Source: an uncultured Pedobacter sp.
Lineage (GTDB): Bacteria > Bacteroidota > Bacteroidia > Sphingobacteriales > Sphingobacteriaceae
Direction of reading: 5' to 3'
Length of the DNA stretch: 56,503 bases
NCBI GenBank assembly: GCA_946478755.1
Contig: CAMLDJ010000007.1
Coordinates: 1 to 56,503 of the forward strand
The translations under genes and the position numbers were made by a program. The notes beneath the pieces are model-generated. The model worked only from the letters and a program-made list of their open reading frames with translations. It was not told where the DNA came from and searched no databases. Below, piece by piece: positions 43,978 through 52,525 of this stretch (the stretch's first letter is position 1; every line of letters starts with the position of its first letter).

Positions 43978-45663
43978 ATGTCAACTGATTATACTATAGG
44001 CGTAGATTTTGGAACCGATTCTGTTCGTGCCATTCTTGCCGATTCCCATTCAGGTAAATTAATGGCTAAGGCTGTTTTTGATTATCCAAGATGGAAAAAA
44101 AGACTTTATTGTAATCCGGATCTTGATCAATTTAGGCAACATCCATTAGATTATATTGAGGGATTAACTTATACCATTAAAGCTTGTCTTGCTCAGGTTG
44201 ACGATACAATTCCTGCTAACATCAGAGCCATTTCTATGGCCACAACTGGTTCTACGCCTGTAGCTGTTGATGTTACCGGAAAACCATTGGCCCTGGATCC
44301 CGCATTTGCGGAAGATCCTGATGCCATGTTTATACTATGGAAAGACCATACTGGTGTTCGTGAAGCCGATGAGATTACGCAACATGCGAAAAAGTGTATG
44401 CCCAATTATGTGAAGTATACTGGAGGGAGCTATTCGCCTGAATGGTTCTGGTCGAAAGCATTACATATTAGTCGTAAAAATAAAAAAGTAGCTAGCGCAT
44501 GCTTTACATGGGTAGAGCATTGCGATTGGATGCCTTTTTTGCTTATCGGAGCACAACGTGCATCTGACATTAAAAGAAGTGCATGCGCTGCCGGACATAA
44601 GGCACTATGGGCAAAAGCTCATGGAGGATATCCGCCAGCGGCCTTTTTTAACTCCATAGACCCTATGCTGGAAACCTATGCAGCTACCCTAAACCAAGAA
44701 GTATTTCCTGCAGATCAGTGTGTAGGCAAATTGAGTAAGGAATGGGCAAATTCCCTCGGTCTCTCAGAAGATGTGCTGATTGGGGTCGGTGCTTTAGATG
44801 CGCATATGGGGGCTGTTGGTGGACAGATCGAGCCTTACTACCTTAGTAAAGTGATGGGTACTTCCACTTGTGATATGCTGGTGCTTCCAAAAAACGACAG
44901 TTCCAAGGTTGTTAATGGCATCTGTGGACAAGTTGAAGATTCAATCATACCGGGCTTCCTTGGTTTAGAAGCGGGCCAATCTGCCTTCGGCGATGTTTAT
45001 ACCTGGTTTAAAAACCTTATTTCCTGGCCACTAAACCATATGGAGGAGGTATTGGATCAAGAGGAATTGGCGCTTGCAAATAGCCTGAAAGAAAAAATCG
45101 TCCAGAATATCCTTCCAGAATTATCGAAGAAAGCTGCAGCAATGCCATTTAATGAGGAAAGTGAAATCGCTGTAGATTGGTTTAACGGAAGGCGGACCCC
45201 TTATGTAAATATGGCCTTGAAAGCAGCTATAACCAATATTTCTTTAGCTTCAAATGCGCCCAGGCTGTTTAGGGCCGTTGTAGAGGCAACTTGTTTCGGA
45301 TCAAAAAAAATAGTACGTCATTTTAATGATTCAGGAGTCCAGATTAAAGGAATTGTAGCATTAGGCGGAATAGCCAAAAAATCACCTTTTGTGCTGCAGA
45401 TGCTAGCTGATATTTTGCAACTTCCAATTCGTACTCATCGATCAGAACAGACCTGTGCTGCAGGAGCCGCTATGTTTGCAGCCACCGTTGCTGGCATTTA
45501 TCCTGGTATTGAACATGCGATGAACGCAATGGGCGAAGGATTTGATCATACCTATTATCCAAATCCCAAACTTTATGCGCTTTATGACGCTCGATATAAG
45601 AAATTTCTGGATCTAGGCAGCCATATCGTTAAACCTTATATCAAAGCTGGCTCTTTTGGTTAA
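43978..45663 (+). CDS. FGGY-family ribulokinase (AraB type)
   Basis: 561 residues, the length of AraB ribulokinases (about 560), longer than fuculokinase or xylulokinase. FGGY signatures: YTIGVDFGTDSVRAILAD (phosphate 1), the AraB-like GGSYSPEWFWSKALHI, VEHCDWMPFLLIGAQR and AAGHKALWAKAHGGYPP, then DAHMGAVGG (with a likely catalytic Asp) and GIVALGGIAKKSPFVLQM. AraB enzymes accept all four ketopentoses, including D-ribulose. With FucI upstream it could make D-ribulose 5-phosphate, which enters the pentose phosphate pathway directly. Neither araA nor araD is present here, so L-arabinose is not the evident target. I leave the symbol blank because the substrate is inferred. Confidence 0.88.
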   Translation: MSTDYTIGVDFGTDSVRAILADSHSGKLMAKAVFDYPRWKKRLYCNPDLDQFRQHPLDYIEGLTYTIKACLAQVDDTIPANIRAISMATTGSTPVAVDVTGKPLALDPAFAEDPDAMFILWKDHTGVREADEITQHAKKCMPNYVKYTGGSYSPEWFWSKALHISRKNKKVASACFTWVEHCDWMPFLLIGAQRASDIKRSACAAGHKALWAKAHGGYPPAAFFNSIDPMLETYAATLNQEVFPADQCVGKLSKEWANSLGLSEDVLIGVGALDAHMGAVGGQIEPYYLSKVMGTSTCDMLVLPKNDSSKVVNGICGQVEDSIIPGFLGLEAGQSAFGDVYTWFKNLISWPLNHMEEVLDQEELALANSLKEKIVQNILPELSKKAAAMPFNEESEIAVDWFNGRRTPYVNMALKAAITNISLASNAPRLFRAVVEATCFGSKKIVRHFNDSGVQIKGIVALGGIAKKSPFVLQMLADILQLPIRTHRSEQTCAAGAAMFAATVAGIYPGIEHAMNAMGEGFDHTYYPNPKLYALYDARYKKFLDLGSHIVKPYIKAGSFG

Positions 45664-45696
45664 ATGTAAATCGCAACACACTTTAAACGATAAAAA

Positions 45697-46824
45697 ATGA
45701 AAACTAAACTTAAGTTACTTGCTTTATTTGTAGCAGCTGTTACCATCTGCTGCAGTCAACAACAGACCACCCGTAAAAAATGGACGGCTAAAGAAGCTGA
45801 AAATTGGCATGCGCTCCAACCTTGGGTTATTGGCTCGAATTTTTTGCCTTCGACCGCAATAAACCAGCTTGAGATGTGGCAGGCATCCACCTTTGATACA
45901 TTGACCATCAATAAAGAATTAGGCTGGGCACAATCTCTTGGAATGAACACCATGCGTGTTTATCTTCACGATCTGCCATATGCAGAAGATTCTGTAGGTT
46001 TTTTGAAAAGAATAGACACCTTTTTGGCGATAGCAAAAGACCATAAAATCAGACCCATACTCGTTATTTTTGACTCTTGCTGGGATCCTTTTCCAAAATC
46101 GGGAAAACAACACGATCCTCTACCGTTTATACATAATTCGGGTTGGGTTCAAAGTCCTGGCCTAAATGCCCTGAAAGATACTACAAAGAATGGACGTCTG
46201 GAAAAATATGTGAAGGGACTGGTCAGGTATTTCGCAACTGATCAACGAATTTTAGCTTGGGATGTGTGGAACGAACCGGATAACCTTAACACCTCATCTT
46301 ATGGAAAAGTTGAGCTGCAAAATAAGGCACAATATACACTACCGCTGCTGAAAAAAACTTTCGAATGGGCGAGGTCATCAAATCCTTCGCAACCTTTAAC
46401 TTCTGGAGTTTGGAAAGGCGACTGGTCAAGTGACGATAAGCTGACAGCTATTGAAAAAGTACAACTGAACGAATCAGATATTATCACTTTCCATTGTTAT
46501 GATAAGCCTGCAGACTTCGAGAAAAGAATCAAACAATTGAGCCGCTACCAAAGACCGATGATTTGTACCGAATATATGGCGAGACCAAATGGAAGTACAT
46601 TTGCAGGCTTTTTACCCATTGGAAAAAAACACAAGGTCGGGATGGTGAATTGGGGATTTACCAACGGAAAATCCCAGACCATTTATCCATGGGACAGCTG
46701 GTCGAAAAATTATACCGCAGAGCCTCCGCTATGGTTTCATGATATTTTTAGAAAAGATGGAACGCCCTACAGGCAGGAAGAAGTTGCTTTTATTCGACAA
46801 ATAACTAATACCTCAGCGCAATAA
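45697..46824 (+). CDS. GH5-like TIM-barrel glycosidase, lipoprotein
   Basis: 375 residues. N-terminal signal with Cys near VTICC at about residues 18-19, suggesting lipidation. Clan GH-A pattern: LGMNTMRVYLHD, ILVIFDSCWDP, then the acid/base E193 in WDVWNEPDN and the nucleophile E292 in MICTEYMARP. This resembles proteins called GH5 or 1,4-beta-xylanase in Bacteroidota. The substrate is unknown; a beta-linked hexose or pentose chain is likely. One base separates its stop from the GH43 start, so the two are co-translated. Confidence 0.78.
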   Translation: MKTKLKLLALFVAAVTICCSQQQTTRKKWTAKEAENWHALQPWVIGSNFLPSTAINQLEMWQASTFDTLTINKELGWAQSLGMNTMRVYLHDLPYAEDSVGFLKRIDTFLAIAKDHKIRPILVIFDSCWDPFPKSGKQHDPLPFIHNSGWVQSPGLNALKDTTKNGRLEKYVKGLVRYFATDQRILAWDVWNEPDNLNTSSYGKVELQNKAQYTLPLLKKTFEWARSSNPSQPLTSGVWKGDWSSDDKLTAIEKVQLNESDIITFHCYDKPADFEKRIKQLSRYQRPMICTEYMARPNGSTFAGFLPIGKKHKVGMVNWGFTNGKSQTIYPWDSWSKNYTAEPPLWFHDIFRKDGTPYRQEEVAFIRQITNTSAQ

Positions 46825-46825
46825 G

Positions 46826-47818
46826 ATGTTAATAATGAATACACGAATCAATAATGCTCTTTATGGGCTAAAGAAAACAGGTCTATCCCTCTGCCTATCA
46901 CTTTTTTTCCTTTCTTCTGGAGCGCAGTTAAAGAATCCGGTAATCTCAGCTGATTTTCCTGATCCGACTGTTGTTCTTTTTGGTAAATATTATTATGCCT
47001 ATGCCACGCAGGGAAGGTCTAATATTCAGGCAGCCAGGTCTTTGGATATGCAACATTGGGAAATGTTACCCGATGTACTGCCTCAAAAGCCTAATTGGGC
47101 AGATAAACATTTTTGGGCGCCGCATGTGCTATTTGATCCAGGATTGAAGAAATACATTCTATTCTACTCTGGCGAGTCTATCGATGAACAAACAGGCAAA
47201 TGCCTGGGCGTCGCCTACGCTGACTCTCCTGCTGGACCTTTTGTTGATAAAGGAACCCCGTTACTATGCGGAGAGCGCTTTATCAATATTGATCCTATGG
47301 CTATTATCGATCCGAAAACCAATAAGAAACTGCTCTATTGGGGCTCTGATTCGAAACCTTTAAAGGTGCAGGAAATGAACGCTGATTGGAGCGATTTCTT
47401 GCCAAATTCCAGTCCTAAAGATCTGGTTTGGGCAAATACGGAAAAAAACTATACTCATCTGATTGAAGGGTCCTGGATCGATATTAATAATGGATTTTAT
47501 TACCTCTATTATTCTGGCGATAACTGCTGTGGGGCAAATGCCAATTATGCCGTATTGGTAGCCAGGTCAAAAAATGCCTTAGGACCGTTTGAACCTATGG
47601 GAGTTCAGCTGCCGACCAAGAGCAGCGTAATATTGGAAAAAGATGCAGAATGGCTTGCTCCAGGACATAATTCGATATTTAAAGATGCTGAAGGAAATAA
47701 ATGGGTTGCCTATCATGCCATTAAAGTGGATCCTGCCGATCCAAAAAAGGTAAGTGGAGGGCGCCAAATGTTGATTAAAAGAATAGTCTACAAAGGCGGA
47801 TGGCCCGTTGTAAAATAG
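46826..47818 (+). CDS. GH43 family exported glycosidase
   Basis: 330 residues (ATG 46826; ATG 46835 possible) with a signal sequence ending SSGAQ. All GH43 acidic residues are present: D46 (SADFPDPTVV), D156 (FINIDPMAI) and E214 (HLIEGSWI), with WAPHVLF and APGHNSIF. Relatives are alpha-L-arabinofuranosidases, arabinanases and beta-xylosidases. It is the last gene of the long PUL run: the following 157 bases hold an operator-like site and no other gene. Confidence 0.88.
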   Translation: MLIMNTRINNALYGLKKTGLSLCLSLFFLSSGAQLKNPVISADFPDPTVVLFGKYYYAYATQGRSNIQAARSLDMQHWEMLPDVLPQKPNWADKHFWAPHVLFDPGLKKYILFYSGESIDEQTGKCLGVAYADSPAGPFVDKGTPLLCGERFINIDPMAIIDPKTNKKLLYWGSDSKPLKVQEMNADWSDFLPNSSPKDLVWANTEKNYTHLIEGSWIDINNGFYYLYYSGDNCCGANANYAVLVARSKNALGPFEPMGVQLPTKSSVILEKDAEWLAPGHNSIFKDAEGNKWVAYHAIKVDPADPKKVSGGRQMLIKRIVYKGGWPVVK

Positions 47819-47906
47819 TTCAAAACCAATAAGGTCGGCTCATCAGCGGAAACTTTATGAAGGGACAAAGTACCTTTAAAAGACCTTGCTATGATCACGA
47901 ATACCT

Positions 47907-47920
47907 TGACTACGTATGCA
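47907..47920. promoter_or_regulatory. diverged LacI-type operator upstream of the pseudo-protease genes
   Basis: TGACTACGTATGCA matches the PUL operator at 12 of 14 positions and the LacI-promoter site (6268-6281) at 13 of 14. It lies 56 bases before the start at 47976. It would place the next genes in the same LacI regulon but as a separate unit. Confidence 0.5.
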
Positions 47921-47975
47921 ATTCAGAATAGACTATGACCAGTATTAAATAAATCACCTATTAAACTTTAACGAC

Positions 47976-48593
47976 ATGAAAACAAAAAACATCCACTTTT
48001 TATTAGCGTTTATGCTATTGTCTTCTGCCTCAATTTTGTCGGGATTTAAGATCGAGATAAACGACAGGACCGCATTGGGCAACAGTCAAGCCTCGATGAA
48101 CCAACTAAGGTTTACCGACCATCGCTTACCAAGCACAAATTTGCCTACAACATTAACACCCGTTTCTCCTGGAATGGCTACATTTCAGACCTATTCGATC
48201 ATAGACAATTACTTTTCAGGAAGCACAACAATCGACGACTATATAGAAGAACTTCGCTTGTATTTTAACCTGAGCACTACTAATGATGCGATTACTTACA
48301 TCACCGATCATGATAGTAATTTAGGGTTTGAAAGATATATCGACTTTGTTGAGTTTCAAAACACTGTAGTTAGTTTTGGCTCCAGCGCAAGTATCCAAGA
48401 CGCGATAGACAACGGGAACCCATTGATGGCCTTCTATCAAGATCCGGTAAACTACAGTTGGAGCATTGTGGTAGTCACCGGCTATAATAACGACGGAACA
48501 TACGAAATATTTGATTGTACACTTGGAGACTACAGATATAATGTTCCTACAAACAAGATAGATGTAACCTGGGAAATATCGGGTATGCTCTAG
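47976..48593 (+). CDS. small secreted papain-like (C39/C70-type) protein, apparently without catalytic residues, copy 1
   Basis: 205 residues with a signal peptide (ends near LSGFK). The second half resembles secreted papain-like cysteine protease families: TFQTYSIIDNYFSGSTTIDDY in the place of the QxxCWA..I..YY helix, then SIQDAIDNGNPLMAFYQDP and SWSIVVVTGYNNDGTYEIFDCTLGD in the place of the usual GGHAVVVTGY segment. The catalytic Cys would be at the Gln/Thr position and the His at Ser; neither is present, so the fold looks like a pseudo-enzyme. Function could be binding or inhibition. A tandem relative follows. The assignment rests on remembered family patterns. Confidence 0.5.
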   Translation: MKTKNIHFLLAFMLLSSASILSGFKIEINDRTALGNSQASMNQLRFTDHRLPSTNLPTTLTPVSPGMATFQTYSIIDNYFSGSTTIDDYIEELRLYFNLSTTNDAITYITDHDSNLGFERYIDFVEFQNTVVSFGSSASIQDAIDNGNPLMAFYQDPVNYSWSIVVVTGYNNDGTYEIFDCTLGDYRYNVPTNKIDVTWEISGML

Positions 48594-48621
48594 AAACCAA
48601 CTGCTGTTCATAGTTACAATT

Positions 48622-48663
48622 AAGCAATAGGTAGTTAGATCCAGATCTAACCACCTATTGCTT
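48622..48663. terminator. 20-bp near-perfect hairpin between the two pseudo-protease genes
   Basis: 48622-48641 pairs with 48644-48663 with one mismatch (starting AAGCAATAGG and ending CCTATTGCTT). It is nearly gapless, so the loop would open to about 6-10 bases. It has no T run. It may terminate the upstream gene or process the mRNA. Confidence 0.55.
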
Positions 48664-48720
48664 GCTATCGCTACGCAATTATTGATACCTATAAAACCTT
48701 AACCTATAAATTAACAGATC

Positions 48721-49248
48721 ATGAAAACAAAAATCATTCAACTCTTATTCGTTTTTACACTCTTATCGTCGGCTGCCTTTGCGCAATCAAACAGCCTATC
48801 ACATTGGTATCCATCAGCCTATGCCGAAGCGCGGGAGCTGAGCATATTTAGTTCTATCAAAATGATTAACTGGTTTTATAGTAATAATGCCACCACCGAT
48901 GATATTCTTGCCAATACCTGGCCAGTTTTGAATGCATCCCAAATGGGATATAATTTTGCGGATACACAAGATTATACTGATTATGTTTACAGTTCTGGCG
49001 TATCAGCTATAGAATTATATTTTATAGAGCAGGCTAATGTTTACATCGGCTCTAATACTGTAAAAGATGCGATCGATGCAGACCATCCTCTTTTAGCCTA
49101 TCATTATGACTCTTACGGAGGTGTCTACGTAACAATTACGGGTTACGATGCATCGGGTTACACCTATTGGGATCCAGTAACAGCATCCAGTGCCTACGAC
49201 ACCTTCATCAACTTTGGATCAGCAAAAGAGATTACAGGCGTAAAATAA
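48721..49248 (+). CDS. small secreted papain-like (C39/C70-type) protein, apparently without catalytic residues, copy 2
   Basis: 175 residues with a signal peptide (ends AFAQ). The first helix reads ARELSIFSSIKMINWFYSNN where active relatives have an NWCWAA..MI..YY pattern; Cys-Trp-Ala is replaced by Ile-Phe-Ser. The later strand reads GGVYVTITGYDASGYTYWDP where a GGHxVxxxGY histidine is expected; it is Val here. The NTVKDAIDADHPLLAYHYD stretch matches copy 1. The start MKTKIIQLLF is almost the same as in copy 1. I infer a tandem duplication of a catalytically dead secreted protein. Confidence 0.5.
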   Translation: MKTKIIQLLFVFTLLSSAAFAQSNSLSHWYPSAYAEARELSIFSSIKMINWFYSNNATTDDILANTWPVLNASQMGYNFADTQDYTDYVYSSGVSAIELYFIEQANVYIGSNTVKDAIDADHPLLAYHYDSYGGVYVTITGYDASGYTYWDPVTASSAYDTFINFGSAKEITGVK

Positions 49249-49294
49249 ATTAATCAATTAAACATCAGACCGTGTTTTATAGGTATAAACCAAT

Positions 49295-49328
49295 CCTGTG
49301 CCACTGAAATCTCAGGGCACAGGCTTTG
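49295..49328 (+). terminator. rho-independent-type hairpin
   Basis: CCTGTGCC..CTGA (49295-49307) pairs with TCAG..GGCACAGG (49312-49323) with one bulged A, loop AATC, then CTTTGT. It follows the second pseudo-protease gene by 46 bases and closes that unit. Confidence 0.6.
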
Positions 49329-49422
49329 TCTGACCAAAGCTAACAGGGTTATTAGGCACAGATGAAAACCGGAAATTTGAACCAGGTGGCAGCTTGCCAT
49401 ACCTATAGCTTAACCGAATGAT

Positions 49423-50787
49423 ATGAAAAATCTTGAAAAAATAGGCTTAATAGCAATTTGCTGTTCTTTTTTTATGGCTAGTCAGGCTCAAAAGACGGTT
49501 AAGCTTAGTCAGTCGCCGTCCCATCATCAAACCTCGCTTTTCAAAAAGGGAATAATGGCCGATAGCGCCATGAAAGTTTCCTATATACAGGCCGATGGCT
49601 CGAAATTGAATATTGAAATAAAAGCGCCTGTTACCATAAGTGTTGCAACTAAACCAGAGAAATGGGGGTATTTTCAATTTCCGAAAATATGCTTTAAACC
49701 AAATGGTGAAATTCAGGCCAAATGGAATCTAACTAATGATGACGTTGCAGCCTATGGACAGGACCATTTCGGAGTAGCGACCTCAAAAGACAAAGGAAAA
49801 ACGTGGGTACATAAGGACACTGCCGTATTCACCGGAAAAACAATTTTAAAAAACGGTGATTTGCTGGAGGTCTATACGCCAAAACCTGCCAGGGTCACAG
49901 ATTTGGTGCTGCCAAAGCCGGTGGAGGCGGGGGCAAAAAAGTACCTCAGGCCAGATTATACCTATTATCGCTTAGATAACCTCCCTGAGCCGGTTCAAGG
50001 GGTTTATTTTAAGCGGCTCAAAAAGGGTGAAACACAGTATGACATAGAAAAGGCAAAGCTAATTGATCCCGATGCCGCTCGGTATGCCTTGGGTGGATTG
50101 TTGCCCATTGTTTGGTGGGGTGATATGCATACTGCGAGAGATGGATCATTGATAACCGGAATATATCCTGGCATTACCATCGAAAAAGACGGATTTGTTG
50201 AGCCAAGGTCGGGTGTGTTTTTTTATCGTTCTACTGATAACGGGCATACCTGGAAAATATGCAGTAGAATTCCATTTGTGGAAGATCCAACTGGTGATGC
50301 CTTTACCCATACACGGACAGGATTTACGGAGCCCGCTTTCGAAATTTTGGCAGACGGAACTTATTTATGCGTGATGAGAACAGCAGAATGGGCTCACAAT
50401 GGTCCTATGTATGGAAGCTATTCTCGAGATGAAGGCAAAACATGGACAAAACCTATAGCGATAACGGGTAGCGGTGTGTTGCCGAGATTGTTGAAGCTAC
50501 CCAACGGCATTGTCGTCATGTCATCAGGCAGGCCAGGCGTACAGTTAAGGTTTTCTACTGATGCCAGCGGAATGAAATGGACAGATCAATTCGAAATGCT
50601 GCCGTTTCCACAAGATTTTAAAGAGGAAGAGCCAACCAAAGGACTATTCTCCTGCGGATACAGCGGATTGCTGCCGATAGGAGATGACAGGTTTTTAATT
50701 ATTTACTCCGATTTCGCATTCAAAAATGAAAATAAGGAAAATCGAAAGGCCATTAAAGTGAGAGAGGTTGTAGTTAGCAGGAAATGA
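49423..50787 (+). CDS. BNR-repeat sialidase-like propeller protein
   Basis: 454 residues with a signal peptide (ends SQAQ). At least four Asp-box-like motifs: ATSKDKGKTWVHKD, YRSTDNGHTWKI, SYSRDEGKTWTKP and RFSTDASGMKWTD, giving a six-bladed sialidase-type fold. The FTEPAFEILADGTYLCVMRT blade and GYSGLLPIGDDRFLIIYSD ending fit exo-sialidase-like proteins of Bacteroidota. Whether it really cleaves sialic acid is uncertain: I do not see a clear arginine triad and many such proteins act on other sugars. It follows the pseudo-protease genes with its own leader. Confidence 0.7.
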   Translation: MKNLEKIGLIAICCSFFMASQAQKTVKLSQSPSHHQTSLFKKGIMADSAMKVSYIQADGSKLNIEIKAPVTISVATKPEKWGYFQFPKICFKPNGEIQAKWNLTNDDVAAYGQDHFGVATSKDKGKTWVHKDTAVFTGKTILKNGDLLEVYTPKPARVTDLVLPKPVEAGAKKYLRPDYTYYRLDNLPEPVQGVYFKRLKKGETQYDIEKAKLIDPDAARYALGGLLPIVWWGDMHTARDGSLITGIYPGITIEKDGFVEPRSGVFFYRSTDNGHTWKICSRIPFVEDPTGDAFTHTRTGFTEPAFEILADGTYLCVMRTAEWAHNGPMYGSYSRDEGKTWTKPIAITGSGVLPRLLKLPNGIVVMSSGRPGVQLRFSTDASGMKWTDQFEMLPFPQDFKEEEPTKGLFSCGYSGLLPIGDDRFLIIYSDFAFKNENKENRKAIKVREVVVSRK

Positions 50788-50802
50788 TCCGTTAATAAAA
50801 CA

Positions 50803-51033
50803 GTGCTGATGACTTTGGATTATTGTCCATGTATAGTTAGCGGCCGCCGGAAATCACAAATTGTCTTTAATATTTTTCTGGGCAATGACAGGTTTCATCT
50901 GTTGCAAGAGCAATTGCCCGGTATCTCCGAAACAGTTTTAGCAAGGCAATTGAAAGAGCTGGAGCACCATGCCATTGTAGTGAAAAAGGAAACTCCAGAT
51001 ACAGTTTCCAATAGGCATCCTTTATTGTTTTGA
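50803..51033 (+). pseudogene. HxlR-family regulator remnant
   Basis: 76 residues (GTG 50803 or ATG 50809). LGNDRFHLLQEQLPGISETV, then LARQLKELEHHAIVVKKE, is the HxlR/DUF24 winged helix. The preceding VIGGKWK segment is degraded to VSGRRKS, and the C-terminal PRVEYSLT part is replaced by TVSNRHPLLF and a stop. It is therefore a decayed and truncated gene and is unlikely to act as a regulator. Confidence 0.65.
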
Positions 51034-51795
51034 AATTTCGGAACTACAAATAGTCTTCCATCTCGTTGGTTTTGAGACCGCAACTTATATGGTGGCATAG
51101 GGCATGCTTAACAACTGTGAGCGGGGGACCTACGAGGCAGCAAGTAAAAAATTTTATTACGAATAGGTAATTTTCGTGTCATGTGCTGCGCGTTAAATGA
51201 GTTTATCAGGTGTTTCATGCTAAAGCTGCCGACATACGCATAAAACGCACAGCCACATTTTTATTGATGCTACATTGGGGTTGTGACACCTAAACAATTA
51301 CATCGTAAAACGAAGGTAGCATGCATTTCGAACCGATGTGTGGCATGGCAGACGGCTTTGTTCAGGCCTGTAGATAAGCCGCCATAATAAGGCACCTTGT
51401 TCGGGTTTCGTTCGGGTCGGCTTCGGGGAATGGCGAATAAACAAGACGCAGAATTAGACTAAGGGGAGACGTTGTTCATGCGAACCTGTCCGCGCCAATA
51501 ACAGGCCGAAAAAAATCAGTTTAACTGATCATCTAGGTCATGGCAAGATTAACCAGTGGAATATTTGGGTCAGGAACCGAATGTTTTATATGAAGTGGGT
51601 AAATCAAAATGGTTGCTCCCTCTTCACCAATCGCATCATGCAATATAATAACCTGAGCATTAACAAACCATAGGGGTCAATTCAAATTGGCGAGCAGGAA
51701 TCAATTTAGTGTGGTTTAGTGTTTGTTCCTGGCCCACCTATTCTCCATAAAAGGTTACCACTTTGAGATAAACTTAGGATTGTCAATCGTTTACT
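51034..51795. other. long stretch without genes, partly decayed sequence
   Basis: About 760 bases with no ORF that I can support on either strand. A cluster of TTCGGG units lies at about 51398-51437. Near the end (51672-51720) is a pair of GGGTCAATT- and ATCAATTTAG-containing repeats that resemble an IS21-type end. The rest looks like eroded coding or intergenic DNA. Confidence 0.5.
51672..51720. repeat. possible IS21-family terminal repeat remnant
   Basis: Two similar direct-repeat units: GGGGTCAATTCAAATTGG followed by GAATCAATTTAGTGTGG. Multiple GGTCAATT units of this kind occur at the ends of IS21-like elements in Bacteroidota. No transposase gene is nearby. Recognised from memory, so weak. 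Confidence 0.3.
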
Positions 51796-51803
51796 TATCT
51801 TTG
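51796..51803 (+). promoter_or_regulatory. -7 box of the GNAT gene
   Basis: TATCTTTG fits TAnnTTTG, 26 bases before ATG 51830. No convincing -33 element at the expected distance. Confidence 0.4.
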
Positions 51804-51829
51804 TATTTTGATAAAACAGCGAACCAATT

Positions 51830-52381
51830 ATGTTAACCGTAGGTTTTTCCGAATTTCCTAAATTGATTACTGAGCGGATAATATTGAGACGTATTTGTGC
51901 TCAGGATCTGGAATCTATCCATCAATTGCGCTGCGACCAGGCTGTAAACATCATGGTTGGACGGGAAACACCCACTAATTTATCACAAACCCTGGGGTTT
52001 ATTACAAAAATAGAGACTATGGTTGAAAAGAGGGAATGCCTGTACTGGGTGATTGCCTTTAAAGAGGGAAATAGTTTGATTGGTACTATTTGTTGTTGGA
52101 ATTTTGACGTTCAAAATGAAATTGTGGAGATCGGTTATGAAATGCTTCCTGAATTTCGGGGAAGGGGATTGATGAAGGAAGCTTTGAACAAGGTTATTGA
52201 TTATACTTTCGAAGAGTTAAACGCAAAGTTGATTACTGCATTTCCTTCAGTTGTCAATGAGAATTCGGTAGCCCTTTTGAAAGCACTTAATTTTCAATTA
52301 GAGAATAAGTCTTACAATAACAAGCATACTAATGTCGCCGATACGGTCACTTATGTTCTAAAAAGACGAGTGGAAGGTTAG
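51830..52381 (+). CDS. GNAT N-acetyltransferase (RimJ/RimL-like)
   Basis: 183 residues, cytoplasmic. ITERIILRRICAQDLESI at the N-terminus, then LIGTICCWNF, IVEIGYEMLPEFRGRGLMKEAL (the acetyl-CoA-binding RGRG motif) and NENSVALLKALNFQLE are the standard GNAT_3 pattern. It transfers an acetyl group from acetyl-CoA to an amine; the acceptor cannot be read from the sequence. It has its own promoter and no operon partner. Confidence 0.88.
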   Translation: MLTVGFSEFPKLITERIILRRICAQDLESIHQLRCDQAVNIMVGRETPTNLSQTLGFITKIETMVEKRECLYWVIAFKEGNSLIGTICCWNFDVQNEIVEIGYEMLPEFRGRGLMKEALNKVIDYTFEELNAKLITAFPSVVNENSVALLKALNFQLENKSYNNKHTNVADTVTYVLKRRVEG

Positions 52382-52432
52382 CTTCTAATCGTTATGTGAA
52401 TCTCACACGCCATCATGTTATTTTAATTGTGC

Positions 52433-52470
52433 TTGTACTGTTTATAGTTACTCTAAATAACGCAGTACAA
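52433..52470. repeat. inverted repeat before the lipocalin-like gene
   Basis: TTGTACTG (52433-52440) and CAGTACAA (52463-52470) with 22 bases between. It could be the GNAT terminator or a regulator site 55 bases before the next start codon. No T tract. Confidence 0.35.
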
Positions 52471-52525
52471 AGAAGTGTTTCGTAATCCCCATTTATTCTT
52501 ATATTTATTACCTAACCAATTTTAA

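Noticed and set aside
40865..45663. Classical L-fucose catabolic operon
   Set aside because: FucI and FucP are present, but the kinase is of the AraB type and length and there is no fuculose-phosphate aldolase or lactaldehyde reductase, so D-arabinose fits better.
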